A stretch of DNA of 52,782 nt from Phaeobacter sp. (GTDB taxonomy: Bacteria > Pseudomonadota > Alphaproteobacteria > Rhodobacterales > Rhodobacteraceae), in assembly GCF_022825805.1 (NCBI RefSeq), contig NZ_JAJDWC010000079.1:1-52782 (forward strand), written 5' to 3'. Both the position numbers and the translations under genes were made by a program. Below are positions 35,282-43,732 of this stretch, one piece after another (the stretch's first letter is position 1; each line of letters begins with the position of its first letter). The notes under the pieces are model-generated. The model saw only the letters and a program-made list of their open reading frames with translations. It was not told the DNA's origin and did no database searches.

Positions 35282-36739
35282 TCAGAAAGCGGCTTCGACG
35301 CCGCCCATACGGACGTAGACCGATTTGACCTGGCTGAAGTGTTTGATCGCTTCCTTGGAGTTTTCCCGACCAACGCCCGAGGCTTTCACGCCGCCGAAGG
35401 GGGCTTCGACCGAGGCGTCATTGTAGGAGTTGATGAAGCAGCTGCCTGCCTCCAACTGGTCGATCACACGGTGCGCCCGGCTGAAATCGCTGGTGAAGAC
35501 ACCAGCGGACAGGCCGAATTCGGTGTCATTGGCGCGGGCGATCACTTCTTCTTCGGTGTCGAAATCAAGCACCGACATCACCGGGCCAAAGATCTCTTCG
35601 CGGGCGATGGTCATGTCGTCGGTGACATCGGCAAACACCGTGGGCTCCACAAAGAAGCCATCCATCTCGGCGCGTTTGCCACCGCAGATCAGGCGGGCAC
35701 CTTCGTCTTTGCCCTTCTCGATGTAGCCCAGAACGATGTTCATCTGGTTTTCGCTGACCATGGGCCCAAAGCTGGTAGCTTCGTCCTGCGGATCGCCAAG
35801 GATGGCGTTGCCAGTGCGTTCAGCCAGACGGGCGAGGAATTTTTCCTTGATGCCTTTTTGCACGAACACACGGGTGCCGTTCGAACACACCTGACCGGAG
35901 GAGTAGAAGTTGCCGTTGATGGCACCGCCAACAGCGTTGTCGATATCGGCATCGTCAAAAATGATCAGAGGCGACTTGCCACCCAATTCCATTGTGACGT
36001 GTTTCATACCCTCGGCGGCGGCAGCATAGACTTTCTTGCCGGTGGGAACCGATCCGGTCAGCGAGACTTTGTCGACGCGGGGGTCGGTGACCAGCGCGCT
36101 GCCCACTTCGCCCATGCCCTGAATGACATTGTAAAGCCCCGCGGGAAGGCCTGCCTCATGCAGGATTTCGGCCACTTTCAGCGCACACAGAGGTGTGGTT
36201 TCCGACGGTTTGAACACCATGGAGTTGCCACAAGCCAGGGCGGGCGCGCCTTTCCAGCAGGCGATCTGTGTCGGGTAGTTCCAGGCCCCGATGCCGACGC
36301 AGACGCCAAGCGCCTCGCGCACGGTGTAGACCCAGTCTTCGCCCATCGGGATATGTTCGCCCGTCAGGCTGGCCGCCAGACCGCCGAAGTATTCCAGCGA
36401 GTCTGCGCCGGATGTGGCGTCCGCGATCAGCGTTTCCTGCAGCGGTTTGCCGGTGTCGTAGGTTTCCAGCACCGAAAGCTCGTGGTTGCGTTCGCGCATG
36501 ATGTCGGCGGCGCGGCGCAGGATGCGGCCACGTTCGGTTCCGGTCATCTTGGCCCAGGCTTTTTGCGCGGCCTTGGCCGAGGCCAGTGCCTGATCGACGA
36601 TCGCAGGGGTCGCGGCATAGACGGTGGCGATCTGCTCGCCAGTGGCGGCGTAGATCACAGGGATGGGAGTGCCGCTTGTGTCTTCAACGTAGGCACCGTT
36701 GATGAAGTGGCTTGCGGTTGGCTGTGCTGGATGGGTCAT
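35282..36739 (-). CDS. betB: Betaine-aldehyde dehydrogenase
   Basis: BetB oxidises betaine aldehyde to glycine betaine with NAD(P). The 485-residue aldehyde dehydrogenase has the NAD-binding [18 protein letters not shown], the general-base Glu in [11 protein letters not shown] (about 252) and the catalytic Cys in [12 protein letters not shown] (about 286), plus [10 protein letters not shown]. Length and motif spacing are normal. It lies between the transporter gene (500-bp spacer) and betA on the minus strand. Confidence 0.95.
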   Translation of the reverse strand: MTHPAQPTASHFINGAYVEDTSGTPIPVIYAATGEQIATVYAATPAIVDQALASAKAAQKAWAKMTGTERGRILRRAADIMRERNHELSVLETYDTGKPLQETLIADATSGADSLEYFGGLAASLTGEHIPMGEDWVYTVREALGVCVGIGAWNYPTQIACWKGAPALACGNSMVFKPSETTPLCALKVAEILHEAGLPAGLYNVIQGMGEVGSALVTDPRVDKVSLTGSVPTGKKVYAAAAEGMKHVTMELGGKSPLIIFDDADIDNAVGGAINGNFYSSGQVCSNGTRVFVQKGIKEKFLARLAERTGNAILGDPQDEATSFGPMVSENQMNIVLGYIEKGKDEGARLICGGKRAEMDGFFVEPTVFADVTDDMTIAREEIFGPVMSVLDFDTEEEVIARANDTEFGLSAGVFTSDFSRAHRVIDQLEAGSCFINSYNDASVEAPFGGVKASGVGRENSKEAIKHFSQVKSVYVRMGGVEAAF

Positions 36740-37200
36740 GATGTCGGTCTGTCCAATTAAGTGCAGGGATATGGCGAGGTCAAAAGCGCCGGAGTGTTCG
36801 TGTCGGTATCTGTTTCAGTGTCGGTGTTTGCGCATGGGCGCGGGTCGTGGCCAGGAAGGTTGGGCCGGGAAGTTTGGACCGGTGGCCGCAACGCGACGTC
36901 TGGTTTGGCTCACTCAGCCGATCAACACACCCGGTTCACACACCGGGTCCACTCAGGCGTAATCGGATGGGGAGGCGCGCGCTGGATCGCGACATTCCTG
37001 CCGCTAATGACGCATGGCTGTCTTTCATGGGCGCTCTCTCCTTCGGTGGGCACTGGGTCGTCGGCGGATTGCTGTCCAGTGCCGGTTGCTGTGCGGGGTC
37101 GTCTGCGGATTGATCCGCTGTCTCGGTGCGCAGGCCCGGCGGTCCGGCCCTGCGGGTGGTTTGCGTGCCGTTATGTGTGGCGCGCGTGTCTTGCAGTCGC
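36740..37200. other. Spacer of about 460 bp between betB and the choline transporter
   Basis: No full-length gene is evident. It holds a possible 30-codon reading frame (listed separately), short GTGTCGGT repeats at about 36796-36830 and a weak hairpin ACCCGG...CCGGGT near 36930-36950. The betB promoter must lie here if betB is not read through from the transporter gene. Confidence 0.4.
36936..37028 (-). CDS. Possible 30-codon ORF upstream of betB
   Basis: An ATG at 37028 is preceded by AAGGAGAG at a nine-base distance, one of the better ribosome binding sites in the window. The 30-residue product (starting MKDSHASLAAGMSRSS) is basic and Ser/Arg-rich and resembles nothing I know. It may be a leader peptide, a remnant of a deleted gene between the transporter and betB, or chance. 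Confidence 0.25.
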   Translation of the reverse strand: MKDSHASLAAGMSRSSARLPIRLRLSGPGV

Positions 37201-37229
37201 CTCAGGCCCCCGGGGTTTTGGGGCCTGAG
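37201..37229 (-). terminator. Hairpin directly after the choline transporter gene
   Basis: CTCAGGCCCC (37201-37210) pairs perfectly with GGGGCCTGAG (37220-37229) around nine bases, eight bases past the transporter stop. No T-run follows on the minus strand, so termination would be partial or factor-dependent. Confidence 0.5.
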
Positions 37230-37237
37230 AGGCTGGA

Positions 37238-38446
37238 TCAATGCACCGCCTTGATGCGGTTGAAATCCAATGTGTTGGCCTCAGGCGAGGTGTTGATCGC
37301 CAAGACCGCGTTCCGCTTGCGCAGAACGATGTAGATAAAGCAGGCCACGTAGAGCCCGATCACCACGGTGCCAACCCAGTGGATCTGCAGCCATTGCGTC
37401 TGAAACGCGAGGGTCAGAGCAAACAGCGCCACCGCGTTGCCGATCACATAGGGCAATTTGCCCAGCCGGTCTGGCGACAGATTGAGATTGTCGGTGTACA
37501 GGCGGATCAGCGAGTCAAACGAGTTGATCACGAACAGGATGCCCACGATGGTCATCGACCAATTGATCAGACCAGCTGTGGGGATGGCGTTCAGGTGGTA
37601 GAAATACAGCACCGAGAACCACACCGCGAGCGGGATCGACGGCAACACCAACAGCGCGGCCAGCAGCTGCCAGGTTTTCAGCCCACCCACAAAGCGCGCG
37701 GTGAACTGGCCGATCATGATGGACCAGGCAAACCACCAGAACAGGTAGAATTCGTGGTAGTCGGTCAGCGGCACAACGAATTTATGCAGGTTCGCAAAAT
37801 AGCCGCCGATGTTGGAGGACACTGCCAGGAACTCTCCGAACCCCATGCCCGCATAGGCCCACATCCCCAGGATCAGCGCGATAAAGATGAAGGTCGAGCT
37901 GAGCGACAGGATGCGCACATATTTGATGTCGGTGGAGGAATAGGTCGCCGCCAGAATAACCAGGAAACAGATCACATAGAAGGCCGGGATCACGGTTTCC
38001 CCGTCGCCGACCTCAGCAATGTAATAGGGCATGTAGATCAGGAAGAGCGCACCGGTGAAGGCGCAAGTGGTGATGATCACCATGTTGTTGATAAAGCGGA
38101 CCAGCGGAATTTCGAAGAACTTCACCCGCGGTTCAATGGCGCAGAAATAAAAGGTGGTCAGGAAGTAGAACGCCCAGATCAGAAAGCCCCAGAAGCCAAA
38201 CTCCAACGCCAGCGGATTGGTGAAGGCATAGGCGGGCTCGGCTGCGGTGTCGGCATAGAGTGGGAAATCAAACGCCAGCGGGAACATCACCAGACCCACA
38301 TCCAGACCGGAGGTGAACAGGATGGCGATGAAGGTGAACAGCGGCACGGGGGTGACCCCGACGATGCGCAGGTTCCACCATTTGATGACGCAGAACAGAA
38401 CCAGCGCAAACGCCAGAAACACCCCTGCAGATACAATTGTCGTCAT
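37238..38446 (-). CDS. betT: Choline transporter, BCCT-type, short form
   Basis: The 402-residue membrane protein has about ten hydrophobic segments and the BCCT hallmark near EFYLFWWFAWSIMIGQFTA (about 233-251), a Trp-rich segment that lines the substrate path. BCCT members import choline, betaine or carnitine with Na+ or H+. It is about 100 residues or more shorter than classic BetT and lacks its cytosolic C-terminal osmosensor, so it may be an uptake system for choline as a nutrient. Position next to betB, betA and betI supports choline. The N-terminus MTTIVSAGVFLAFAL begins directly in a membrane segment. Confidence 0.85.
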   Translation of the reverse strand: MTTIVSAGVFLAFALVLFCVIKWWNLRIVGVTPVPLFTFIAILFTSGLDVGLVMFPLAFDFPLYADTAAEPAYAFTNPLALEFGFWGFLIWAFYFLTTFYFCAIEPRVKFFEIPLVRFINNMVIITTCAFTGALFLIYMPYYIAEVGDGETVIPAFYVICFLVILAATYSSTDIKYVRILSLSSTFIFIALILGMWAYAGMGFGEFLAVSSNIGGYFANLHKFVVPLTDYHEFYLFWWFAWSIMIGQFTARFVGGLKTWQLLAALLVLPSIPLAVWFSVLYFYHLNAIPTAGLINWSMTIVGILFVINSFDSLIRLYTDNLNLSPDRLGKLPYVIGNAVALFALTLAFQTQWLQIHWVGTVVIGLYVACFIYIVLRKRNAVLAINTSPEANTLDFNRIKAVH

Positions 38447-38543
38447 TCTTGTCTTCCTTTGTCGGACAATTGCCGTCGTCTGGGCATCGTCCTTATGCTT
38501 CGCGGCAGGGGTAACATGAAAAGCGTCATCTCAAAACTATTTT

Positions 38544-38559
38544 TTGAATGGCCATTCAA
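38544..38559. promoter_or_regulatory. Candidate BetI operator, perfect 16-bp palindrome
   Basis: TTGAATGGCCATTCAA is a perfect inverted repeat in the 150-170-bp spacer between the divergent transporter and betI genes, 98 nt upstream of the transporter ATG. TetR-family BetI proteins bind TTGAA-type dyads near choline-uptake genes, so this is the natural candidate site. Confidence 0.65.
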
Positions 38560-38618
38560 GTTTCAGAATTCTGATAACAGGAGTTGAAAGATCGCCCCAT
38601 GTGACGCAAAACTCTGGT

Positions 38619-39194
38619 ATGGGCAGAAAACGTATTCGCGACATCCGCAATGAAGAATTGATTGAAGCCACAGTGATCGCCGTCCATCGGCGGGGCTATA
38701 GCGTTGTAACCATGGCGGAAATTGCCCGGGAAGCTGGGGCATCCGCGGCGTCTATCAACTATTATTTCGGCTCCAAGGAAGGGTTGATGGAGGCCACGAT
38801 GCGCCATCTGCTCAACAAGCTGAAACAGGCCATGATCCGCGAATATGCCACCGCCACCACCCCTCGGGAGCGGCTGTATGCGGTGATGAACGCGAATTTC
38901 GACGACACTTTGTTTGAAGTGGCCCAATGCAGCCTGTGGATGCAGTTCTGGGCCAGCGCGCCTTATTCGCAGCGGCTGTCGAGGCTGCACAGAATCAACC
39001 GCCACCGTGTGCGCAGCCATTTCCTGGCCGAATTGCGCCGGTTATTGCCCGCAGAGGGTGTCGAAACCGCGCGTCAGGCGCTGCAGTGTTACATGGATGG
39101 CGTCTGGCTGCAGGCGGCGCAATCCGATGGTCCGCTGGACCCGACCAAAGCACGGCTGGCCGCGCATCGGGTGGTGGATCTGGTGATCTCCTGA
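38619..39194 (+). CDS. betI: TetR-family regulator, BetI-type
   Basis: BetI represses choline-uptake and betaine-synthesis genes and is relieved by choline. The 191-residue protein has a TetR helix-turn-helix (TMAEIAREAGASAASINYYF, about 30-49) and a BetI-like ligand domain with CSLWMQFWASAPYSQRLSRL (about 105-124), whose Trp-rich helix fits choline binding. Start: ATG 38619 gives the usual MGRKR start; GTG 38601 adds six residues and is closer to an AGGAG. It is transcribed away from the transporter gene. Confidence 0.88.
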   Translation: MGRKRIRDIRNEELIEATVIAVHRRGYSVVTMAEIAREAGASAASINYYFGSKEGLMEATMRHLLNKLKQAMIREYATATTPRERLYAVMNANFDDTLFEVAQCSLWMQFWASAPYSQRLSRLHRINRHRVRSHFLAELRRLLPAEGVETARQALQCYMDGVWLQAAQSDGPLDPTKARLAAHRVVDLVIS

Positions 39195-39315
39195 CAGGGC
39201 CCGAGGAGCAGCCCCTAGTTACGGCACCCCCTGGCGATTGGCCCGGCGCGCCGATCATTTGGTGTCAGATCTTCGGTATTGATCGCTAGATCCCTGCAGT
39301 ACGCAGAGCGCGCGG

Positions 39316-40611
39316 TCAGTGCGTGGCCGCAGGTTGCCGCAGGTAGCGCAGTTCATTGCCGCGCGGCAGATACGCCAGGGTCAGCCCCTCTGCATCCAGC
39401 GCAATGATCCGGTAACACAGGTCATCGCCGCTGACATCGCCCCGCGCGAGCAGATAAGGCCCCTGCCCGCGGCTCTCCCCGCATGTGTCTGTGAGGGCCA
39501 GCCGGTCGACGGAGGTTTCCATATCGCCGTAGAAGTTGCGGCGTTCCCGGCCAGAGATGGTGAAGCGATCATAGCTGTCTTCGGCCGACACCCAGTGCCC
39601 TTCGAGCTGTTCCAACACGTTGCCGGTGATGCCCGATACAGCCTGAGTGTCCTGTGCGCCTTGCGCTGCGGGGGCCGTTGTGCTCTGCCCGCTTGAATAG
39701 GCGCTGGACAAACCCGCGGTCTGGGCAGTGGTCTGGAGCTGGTCGGTGGCCTCCTCAAGCTGCGTCATGTCCAGCAGAAACCCGCGGGTCACCCTGTCAA
39801 ACCGGCTGAGCACACCGATCTGCAGCGCCACATCATCCCCGGGTTTCACCGCCTCCAGCCGCTCGAACAGTGCGGCGTCGGTCAAACCGTCATCATCAAC
39901 GCAGATCAACCCATCGTCGGTGATGAAAGTGCATTGCGTCACCCCATCACCACGGCGCGTGTCACAGCCCAGAAAATTGGCTTCGACCGCCAGGTTGCGC
40001 TGCGCGCCACCGGCCTGAACCGTCGCCCCCAGCAAGGGGCCTGCCTGTGCCTGCGGCACTGAATGGGACGAGAGGAATTTGGTGAAAAACCGCTTGCCCT
40101 TCGGTCGGCTGGACGTGTCGAACTTTGGCGTGCCCGGCGCTGTGGTGGCCGCGCTGAGACTGTCGCTGCCGCCGTTCACGGGACGCGTGTCGATTTTGGC
40201 AAAGGACCCGGCGATGTAACCACGCACACCGCAATCGTGATCGCCATAGATGGTGAAATCATCCGGCGCGATGCAAAATCCGATCCGTTCGTCGAGAAAT
40301 TCCCAGCCCGGGCTTTCACTGCGGAAGTAATAGAACCGGTTTTGCAGCGGCTGCTCGACCACCGCGCGGCAATCGCCCGATGGAATGTCCCACCACCCAT
40401 AGGAGATCCAGCGCCCGTCATCGCGATAAGCCAGACTGATGGATTGGCGGACGGGGGTGTCATTGCAGACCTTCAACCCATCATAGGCCAACCCATCATA
40501 GGTTGGGGCCGCCTGCGCGGCAGTTGGGACCATGGCAAGGTAGCAGCCTATCCACGCGGATAGCGCCCAAAACAGCTGAGCCGCAATTTGCCTCACCACA
40601 TGTTGTCTCAT
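39316..40611 (-). CDS. DUF1036 domain-containing exported protein
   Basis: The 431-residue product has a signal peptide (LSAWIGCYLAMVPTAAQAAP) followed by a DUF1036 domain (about 40-130: GLKVCNDTPVRQSISLAYR, WISYGWWDIPSGDCR, YYFRSES, FCIAPDDFTIYGD). A long middle and a C-terminal region with further cysteine pairs follow. DUF1036 is common in alphaproteobacterial periplasmic proteins of unknown function. ATG 40611 gives a normal signal peptide; a longer start would not. A 15-nt duplication doubles YDGLAYDGL just before the domain (40471-40500). Possibly co-transcribed with the upstream genes is not indicated. Confidence 0.82.
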   Translation of the reverse strand: MRQHVVRQIAAQLFWALSAWIGCYLAMVPTAAQAAPTYDGLAYDGLKVCNDTPVRQSISLAYRDDGRWISYGWWDIPSGDCRAVVEQPLQNRFYYFRSESPGWEFLDERIGFCIAPDDFTIYGDHDCGVRGYIAGSFAKIDTRPVNGGSDSLSAATTAPGTPKFDTSSRPKGKRFFTKFLSSHSVPQAQAGPLLGATVQAGGAQRNLAVEANFLGCDTRRGDGVTQCTFITDDGLICVDDDGLTDAALFERLEAVKPGDDVALQIGVLSRFDRVTRGFLLDMTQLEEATDQLQTTAQTAGLSSAYSSGQSTTAPAAQGAQDTQAVSGITGNVLEQLEGHWVSAEDSYDRFTISGRERRNFYGDMETSVDRLALTDTCGESRGQGPYLLARGDVSGDDLCYRIIALDAEGLTLAYLPRGNELRYLRQPAATH

Positions 40612-40675
40612 GACTGTGACGTCCCCATTCCCCCTGTGCTGCATGTCACACTTAGGTGACAGTTTCATGAAACCC

Positions 40676-41671
40676 CTATGTTTCTGCTGATTTTTCAGCC
40701 GAAGCCGCCTGTTTTTTCAGCGCCGCTTCGCGCCAGGTGATGAAACTGACCGCAGCCAGGATCAGGCAACCGCCCGACACCACCCAGATATCCACAGGTT
40801 CAGCGAACACCAAAGCGCCCAAAAGCGTAGCCCACAATAGCTGCAGAAAGGTTACTGGCTGCGTGACCGCTACTAGTGCTGCGGCAAAGGCCATCGACAT
40901 CGTATAATGGCCAGCCGTGGCGAAACAGGCGACCAGAAACAGGATCCCGATCTCCCACAGGCTGGGTTGAACCCAGACCGCAATGGCAAACGGCGCCAGA
41001 AATAGCGTCACCCACAGCGACAGCATCGCCACAACGATGGCTGGGTTGCTGCCATCAACGGTGGATTTGGCCAACAGATAAGAGGCGCCAAAGGACAGCG
41101 CCGTGAAGATCATCGCGAGATGGCCCAGTTCGACCTCTCGAAATCCCGGACGCAGGATGATTAGCGCACCGATCAAGGCAACTCCAATCGCGCAGATCCG
41201 GCGAAAGGCCATCCGCTCCCCCAGAAACAGCGCCGCGCCAATCGAAACATAGATCGGCGCCAGGTAGTGCATTGCCGTCACCTCCGCCAATGGGATCTGC
41301 GTCATGGCGAAGAACCACAGCATCACCCCAAGCGTATGCACAAAGCCACGCAGCGCAAACATCACCTTCAGCTTGCGGCTCAGACGCAGCCGCCGCAGCG
41401 TGCCGATCATGGGGAGGAGAAACACCAGACCAAGCAGGTAGCGCAGAAAGGCCGATTGGGCCGGTGGGATGCCGTCGCCCAGAAATTTCACCAGTGCTGT
41501 GACCGCCACAAAACACAGGCCCGTCAGAAACATCCAGAAAATGCCCAATACCGGCTGGGCGGCGGGCTGGGCTGTAGACCGGGCTTTGCCTTGCGTGGCG
41601 GCCCCGGTTGCGGGCGACACCTGCGCAGATGGGCCTGGCTCAGCGGAACGTGCGGGGGGTTTGCGTGTCAT
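40676..41671 (-). CDS. DMT-superfamily (EamA) exporter
   Basis: The 331-residue protein has ten predicted membrane segments in two EamA halves; the first has MHYLAPIYVSIGAALFLGER (about 121-140) and the second VTFLQLLWATLLGALVFAEP (about 272-291), both typical of RhaT/YdcZ-like drug/metabolite exporters. Substrate unknown. The N-terminal 40 residues are Ala/Pro/Gln-rich and cytosolic. ATG 41671 is preferred; earlier starts would add an unlikely Cys-rich lead. Confidence 0.85.
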   Translation of the reverse strand: MTRKPPARSAEPGPSAQVSPATGAATQGKARSTAQPAAQPVLGIFWMFLTGLCFVAVTALVKFLGDGIPPAQSAFLRYLLGLVFLLPMIGTLRRLRLSRKLKVMFALRGFVHTLGVMLWFFAMTQIPLAEVTAMHYLAPIYVSIGAALFLGERMAFRRICAIGVALIGALIILRPGFREVELGHLAMIFTALSFGASYLLAKSTVDGSNPAIVVAMLSLWVTLFLAPFAIAVWVQPSLWEIGILFLVACFATAGHYTMSMAFAAALVAVTQPVTFLQLLWATLLGALVFAEPVDIWVVSGGCLILAAVSFITWREAALKKQAASAEKSAET

Positions 41672-41778
41672 TGGCGCATCTGAGCATTGCCGCAGGCAGG
41701 GCACAACCCTTAACATGTGTCGTAACAATCGGCAGACCGGCGCAGGCAATACGGCCCACGCCCCCTGGAACGCCGTGC

Positions 41779-41839
41779 GACCCGTGGGCCAGAGAGACCA
41801 CATCTTAGCGGCCCGTGGCCCAGAGGGCCGCGTCTTACC
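41779..41839. repeat. Tandem duplication of about 31 nt
   Basis: 41779-41809 and 41810-41839 are adjacent copies sharing CCCGTGG-x-CCAGAG...CTTA-x-C with about eight differences and one length change, between the DMT and LysE genes, ending three bases before the LysE stop. Confidence 0.8.
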
Positions 41840-41842
41840 AGG

Positions 41843-42475
41843 TCACATCCAGATCAGCTTTGCCGCGATGATCCACATGGTCAGCCCAACAAGCGCATCC
41901 AAGACCTGCCAGGCTCTGGGCTTGGCAAACAGCGGTGCCAGCACTTTGGCACCATAGCCGAGCGAGAAGAAGAAAGTGAAACTCGCCAATACCGCGCCAA
42001 GCGCAAAGATCAGGGGCTGCGGATAATGCGCCGAGATCGAGCCCAGCAGAACCACGGTATCCAGATAGACATGGGGGTTGAGCCAGGTCAGCGCCAGCAC
42101 CGTGGCCAGCACCGGCAGGAGCGCGGCCTGTGGTGCAGTGCCATCTGAGCTGCTGTCCAACTGCGCGCCTCCGGCCCAGGCTGACCGCAGGCTGCGGGCA
42201 CCGTACCAGAGGAGGAATGCCGCACCGCCAAGGCGCATGACCGTTTCAAACCACGGCACCGCCAGCGCCAGGCTGCCAAATCCCAAAACACCGGCCACAA
42301 TCAATAGCGCATCGGATCCGGCGCAGGTCAGGCAGATCCAGAACACATGCTGCTGCCGCAGCCCCTGCCGCAGGACAAAGGCGTTTTGCGCGCCAATCGC
42401 CATGATCAGGCTCAGGCCCAGGAAGAACCCGCCAACAAGACTGGGGGGCAGGAAAGTGGGGAGGTAAGCAGACAT
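41843..42475 (-). CDS. LysE/ArgO-type amino-acid exporter
   Basis: The 210-residue inner-membrane protein has six membrane segments and the LysE signature LSLIMAIGAQNAFVLRQGLR (about 21-40) and TWLNPHVYLDTVVLLG (about 129-144), characteristic of lysine/arginine exporters. It probably exports basic amino acids when they accumulate. The divergent LysR gene matches the usual LysG/ArgP partner, which activates the exporter with Lys or Arg as co-inducer. Confidence 0.92.
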   Translation of the reverse strand: MSAYLPTFLPPSLVGGFFLGLSLIMAIGAQNAFVLRQGLRQQHVFWICLTCAGSDALLIVAGVLGFGSLALAVPWFETVMRLGGAAFLLWYGARSLRSAWAGGAQLDSSSDGTAPQAALLPVLATVLALTWLNPHVYLDTVVLLGSISAHYPQPLIFALGAVLASFTFFFSLGYGAKVLAPLFAKPRAWQVLDALVGLTMWIIAAKLIWM

Positions 42476-42576
42476 TCGGGGCCGTCCTTGCGGTGAGAGA
42501 GCGAGTTGCGCCTTTGACTACGGCAGGGCGTGGATGTATTCAAATTAAAGATGATAACCCAGATTAAGCAGAGCTA

Positions 42577-43455
42577 ATGCGGTTCGATCCCAATCAACTG
42601 GCAGCCCTTGGGGCGGTATTGCGGTTTGGCTCGTTTGAGCAAGCCGCCCATGCGCTGGCAGTGACCCCCTCTGCCATCTCGCAGCGGATCAAGGCGTTGG
42701 AGGATCGGGTTGGCACCACCTTGGTGCGCCGCGGCACGCCCTGTTTGGGCACCGAAGCGGGCATCCGAATTGCCAAACACGGCGAAGATGTCGCGCTGCT
42801 GGAGGCTGCTGTCTCCCGTGATCTGCAATTGGCACCCACGGCGGATCCCGCTCGGGTGACCGTGGCCATCACCGCCGACAGTCTGGCGACCTGGTTTCTG
42901 CCGGTGATGTCGGCCTGTGATGATATCCTGTTTGATCTGGTGCTGGATGATCAGGATCACAGCGCCGATTGGATGCAACGGGGCGAGGTGTCAGCGGCGG
43001 TCTGTGCCCGACAGAAACCTGTCACCGGCTGCGATGCCTTTGCGTTGGGGTCGCTGCGCTATGTTGCGACCGCCTCGCCCGGCTATCACGCACGCTGGTT
43101 CAAAGATGGTGTCACCGCTGACAGCCTGGCGCAGGCGCCCTGTCTGATCTTCAACGCGAAGGACCAGTTGCAAACCCGCTGGATGGAACAGAACGGCATA
43201 AGCGGCGTGCGGCCCCCGGCGCATTTTGTTCCCTCGGCCCAGGCCTTTGTGGAGGCGTCGGAGGCGGGCATCGGCTGGGGGATGAACCCCGAGCCGCTGG
43301 TGCGGGAGGCGCTGGCGGCGGGGCGGCTCGTGCCGTTGATCCCGGGGCGCAGTTTACCGGTGCCGCTCAGCTGGCAGGTCAGCCGGGTGATGGCCCCTGC
43401 TCTTGCGCAGGTGACGCGGGCTGTGCTCCACTCGGCAGCGGACTATCTTGAATAA
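42577..43455 (+). CDS. LysR-family regulator, ArgP/LysG type
   Basis: The 292-residue protein begins with the LysR helix-turn-helix (SFEQAAHALAVTPSAISQRI, about 18-37) and continues with the effector domain (ITADSLATWFLPVM, about 93-106; CLIFNAKDQLQTRWM, about 190-204), the layout of ArgP/LysG activators. It is transcribed away from lysE across a 101-bp spacer that should hold both promoters and the operator. The inference of basic amino-acid sensing rests on this pairing. Confidence 0.9.
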   Translation: MRFDPNQLAALGAVLRFGSFEQAAHALAVTPSAISQRIKALEDRVGTTLVRRGTPCLGTEAGIRIAKHGEDVALLEAAVSRDLQLAPTADPARVTVAITADSLATWFLPVMSACDDILFDLVLDDQDHSADWMQRGEVSAAVCARQKPVTGCDAFALGSLRYVATASPGYHARWFKDGVTADSLAQAPCLIFNAKDQLQTRWMEQNGISGVRPPAHFVPSAQAFVEASEAGIGWGMNPEPLVREALAAGRLVPLIPGRSLPVPLSWQVSRVMAPALAQVTRAVLHSAADYLE

Positions 43456-43456
43456 G

Positions 43457-43542
43457 ACCGGTTTTGATAGGCTGGTTTGGATAGCGCGGTTTGACAGGGT
43501 CGGTTTGACGGGGGCGGTTTAACAGTGTCGGCTTGAACAAGG
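43457..43542. repeat. Degenerate tandem repeat, 14-15 nt, six units
   Basis: Starting right after the LysR stop: ACCGGTTTTGATAGG, CTGGTTTGGATAGCG, CGGTTTGACAGGGT, CGGTTTGACGGGGG, CGGTTTAACAGTGT and CGGCTTGAACAAGG. Common core CGGTTTGA with a drifting 3' part. Confidence 0.85.
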
Positions 43543-43732
43543 CGGGCGGCAATAAAACAGGAGCCTGATCCGTCAGATCACCCCGTCCATATCGCCGCCA
43601 CCAAACGACCACCGAACCGGTGACCCAGCCAGCGGACCAAGCGCCCGCAGCCGGGCCGATGCCGCCTTCGCCCCACTTAGGCTGGGTGGTTTCGTTCGTG
43701 ACAGGCTTTTGCAAACAGGGAGATGCCCCCGC

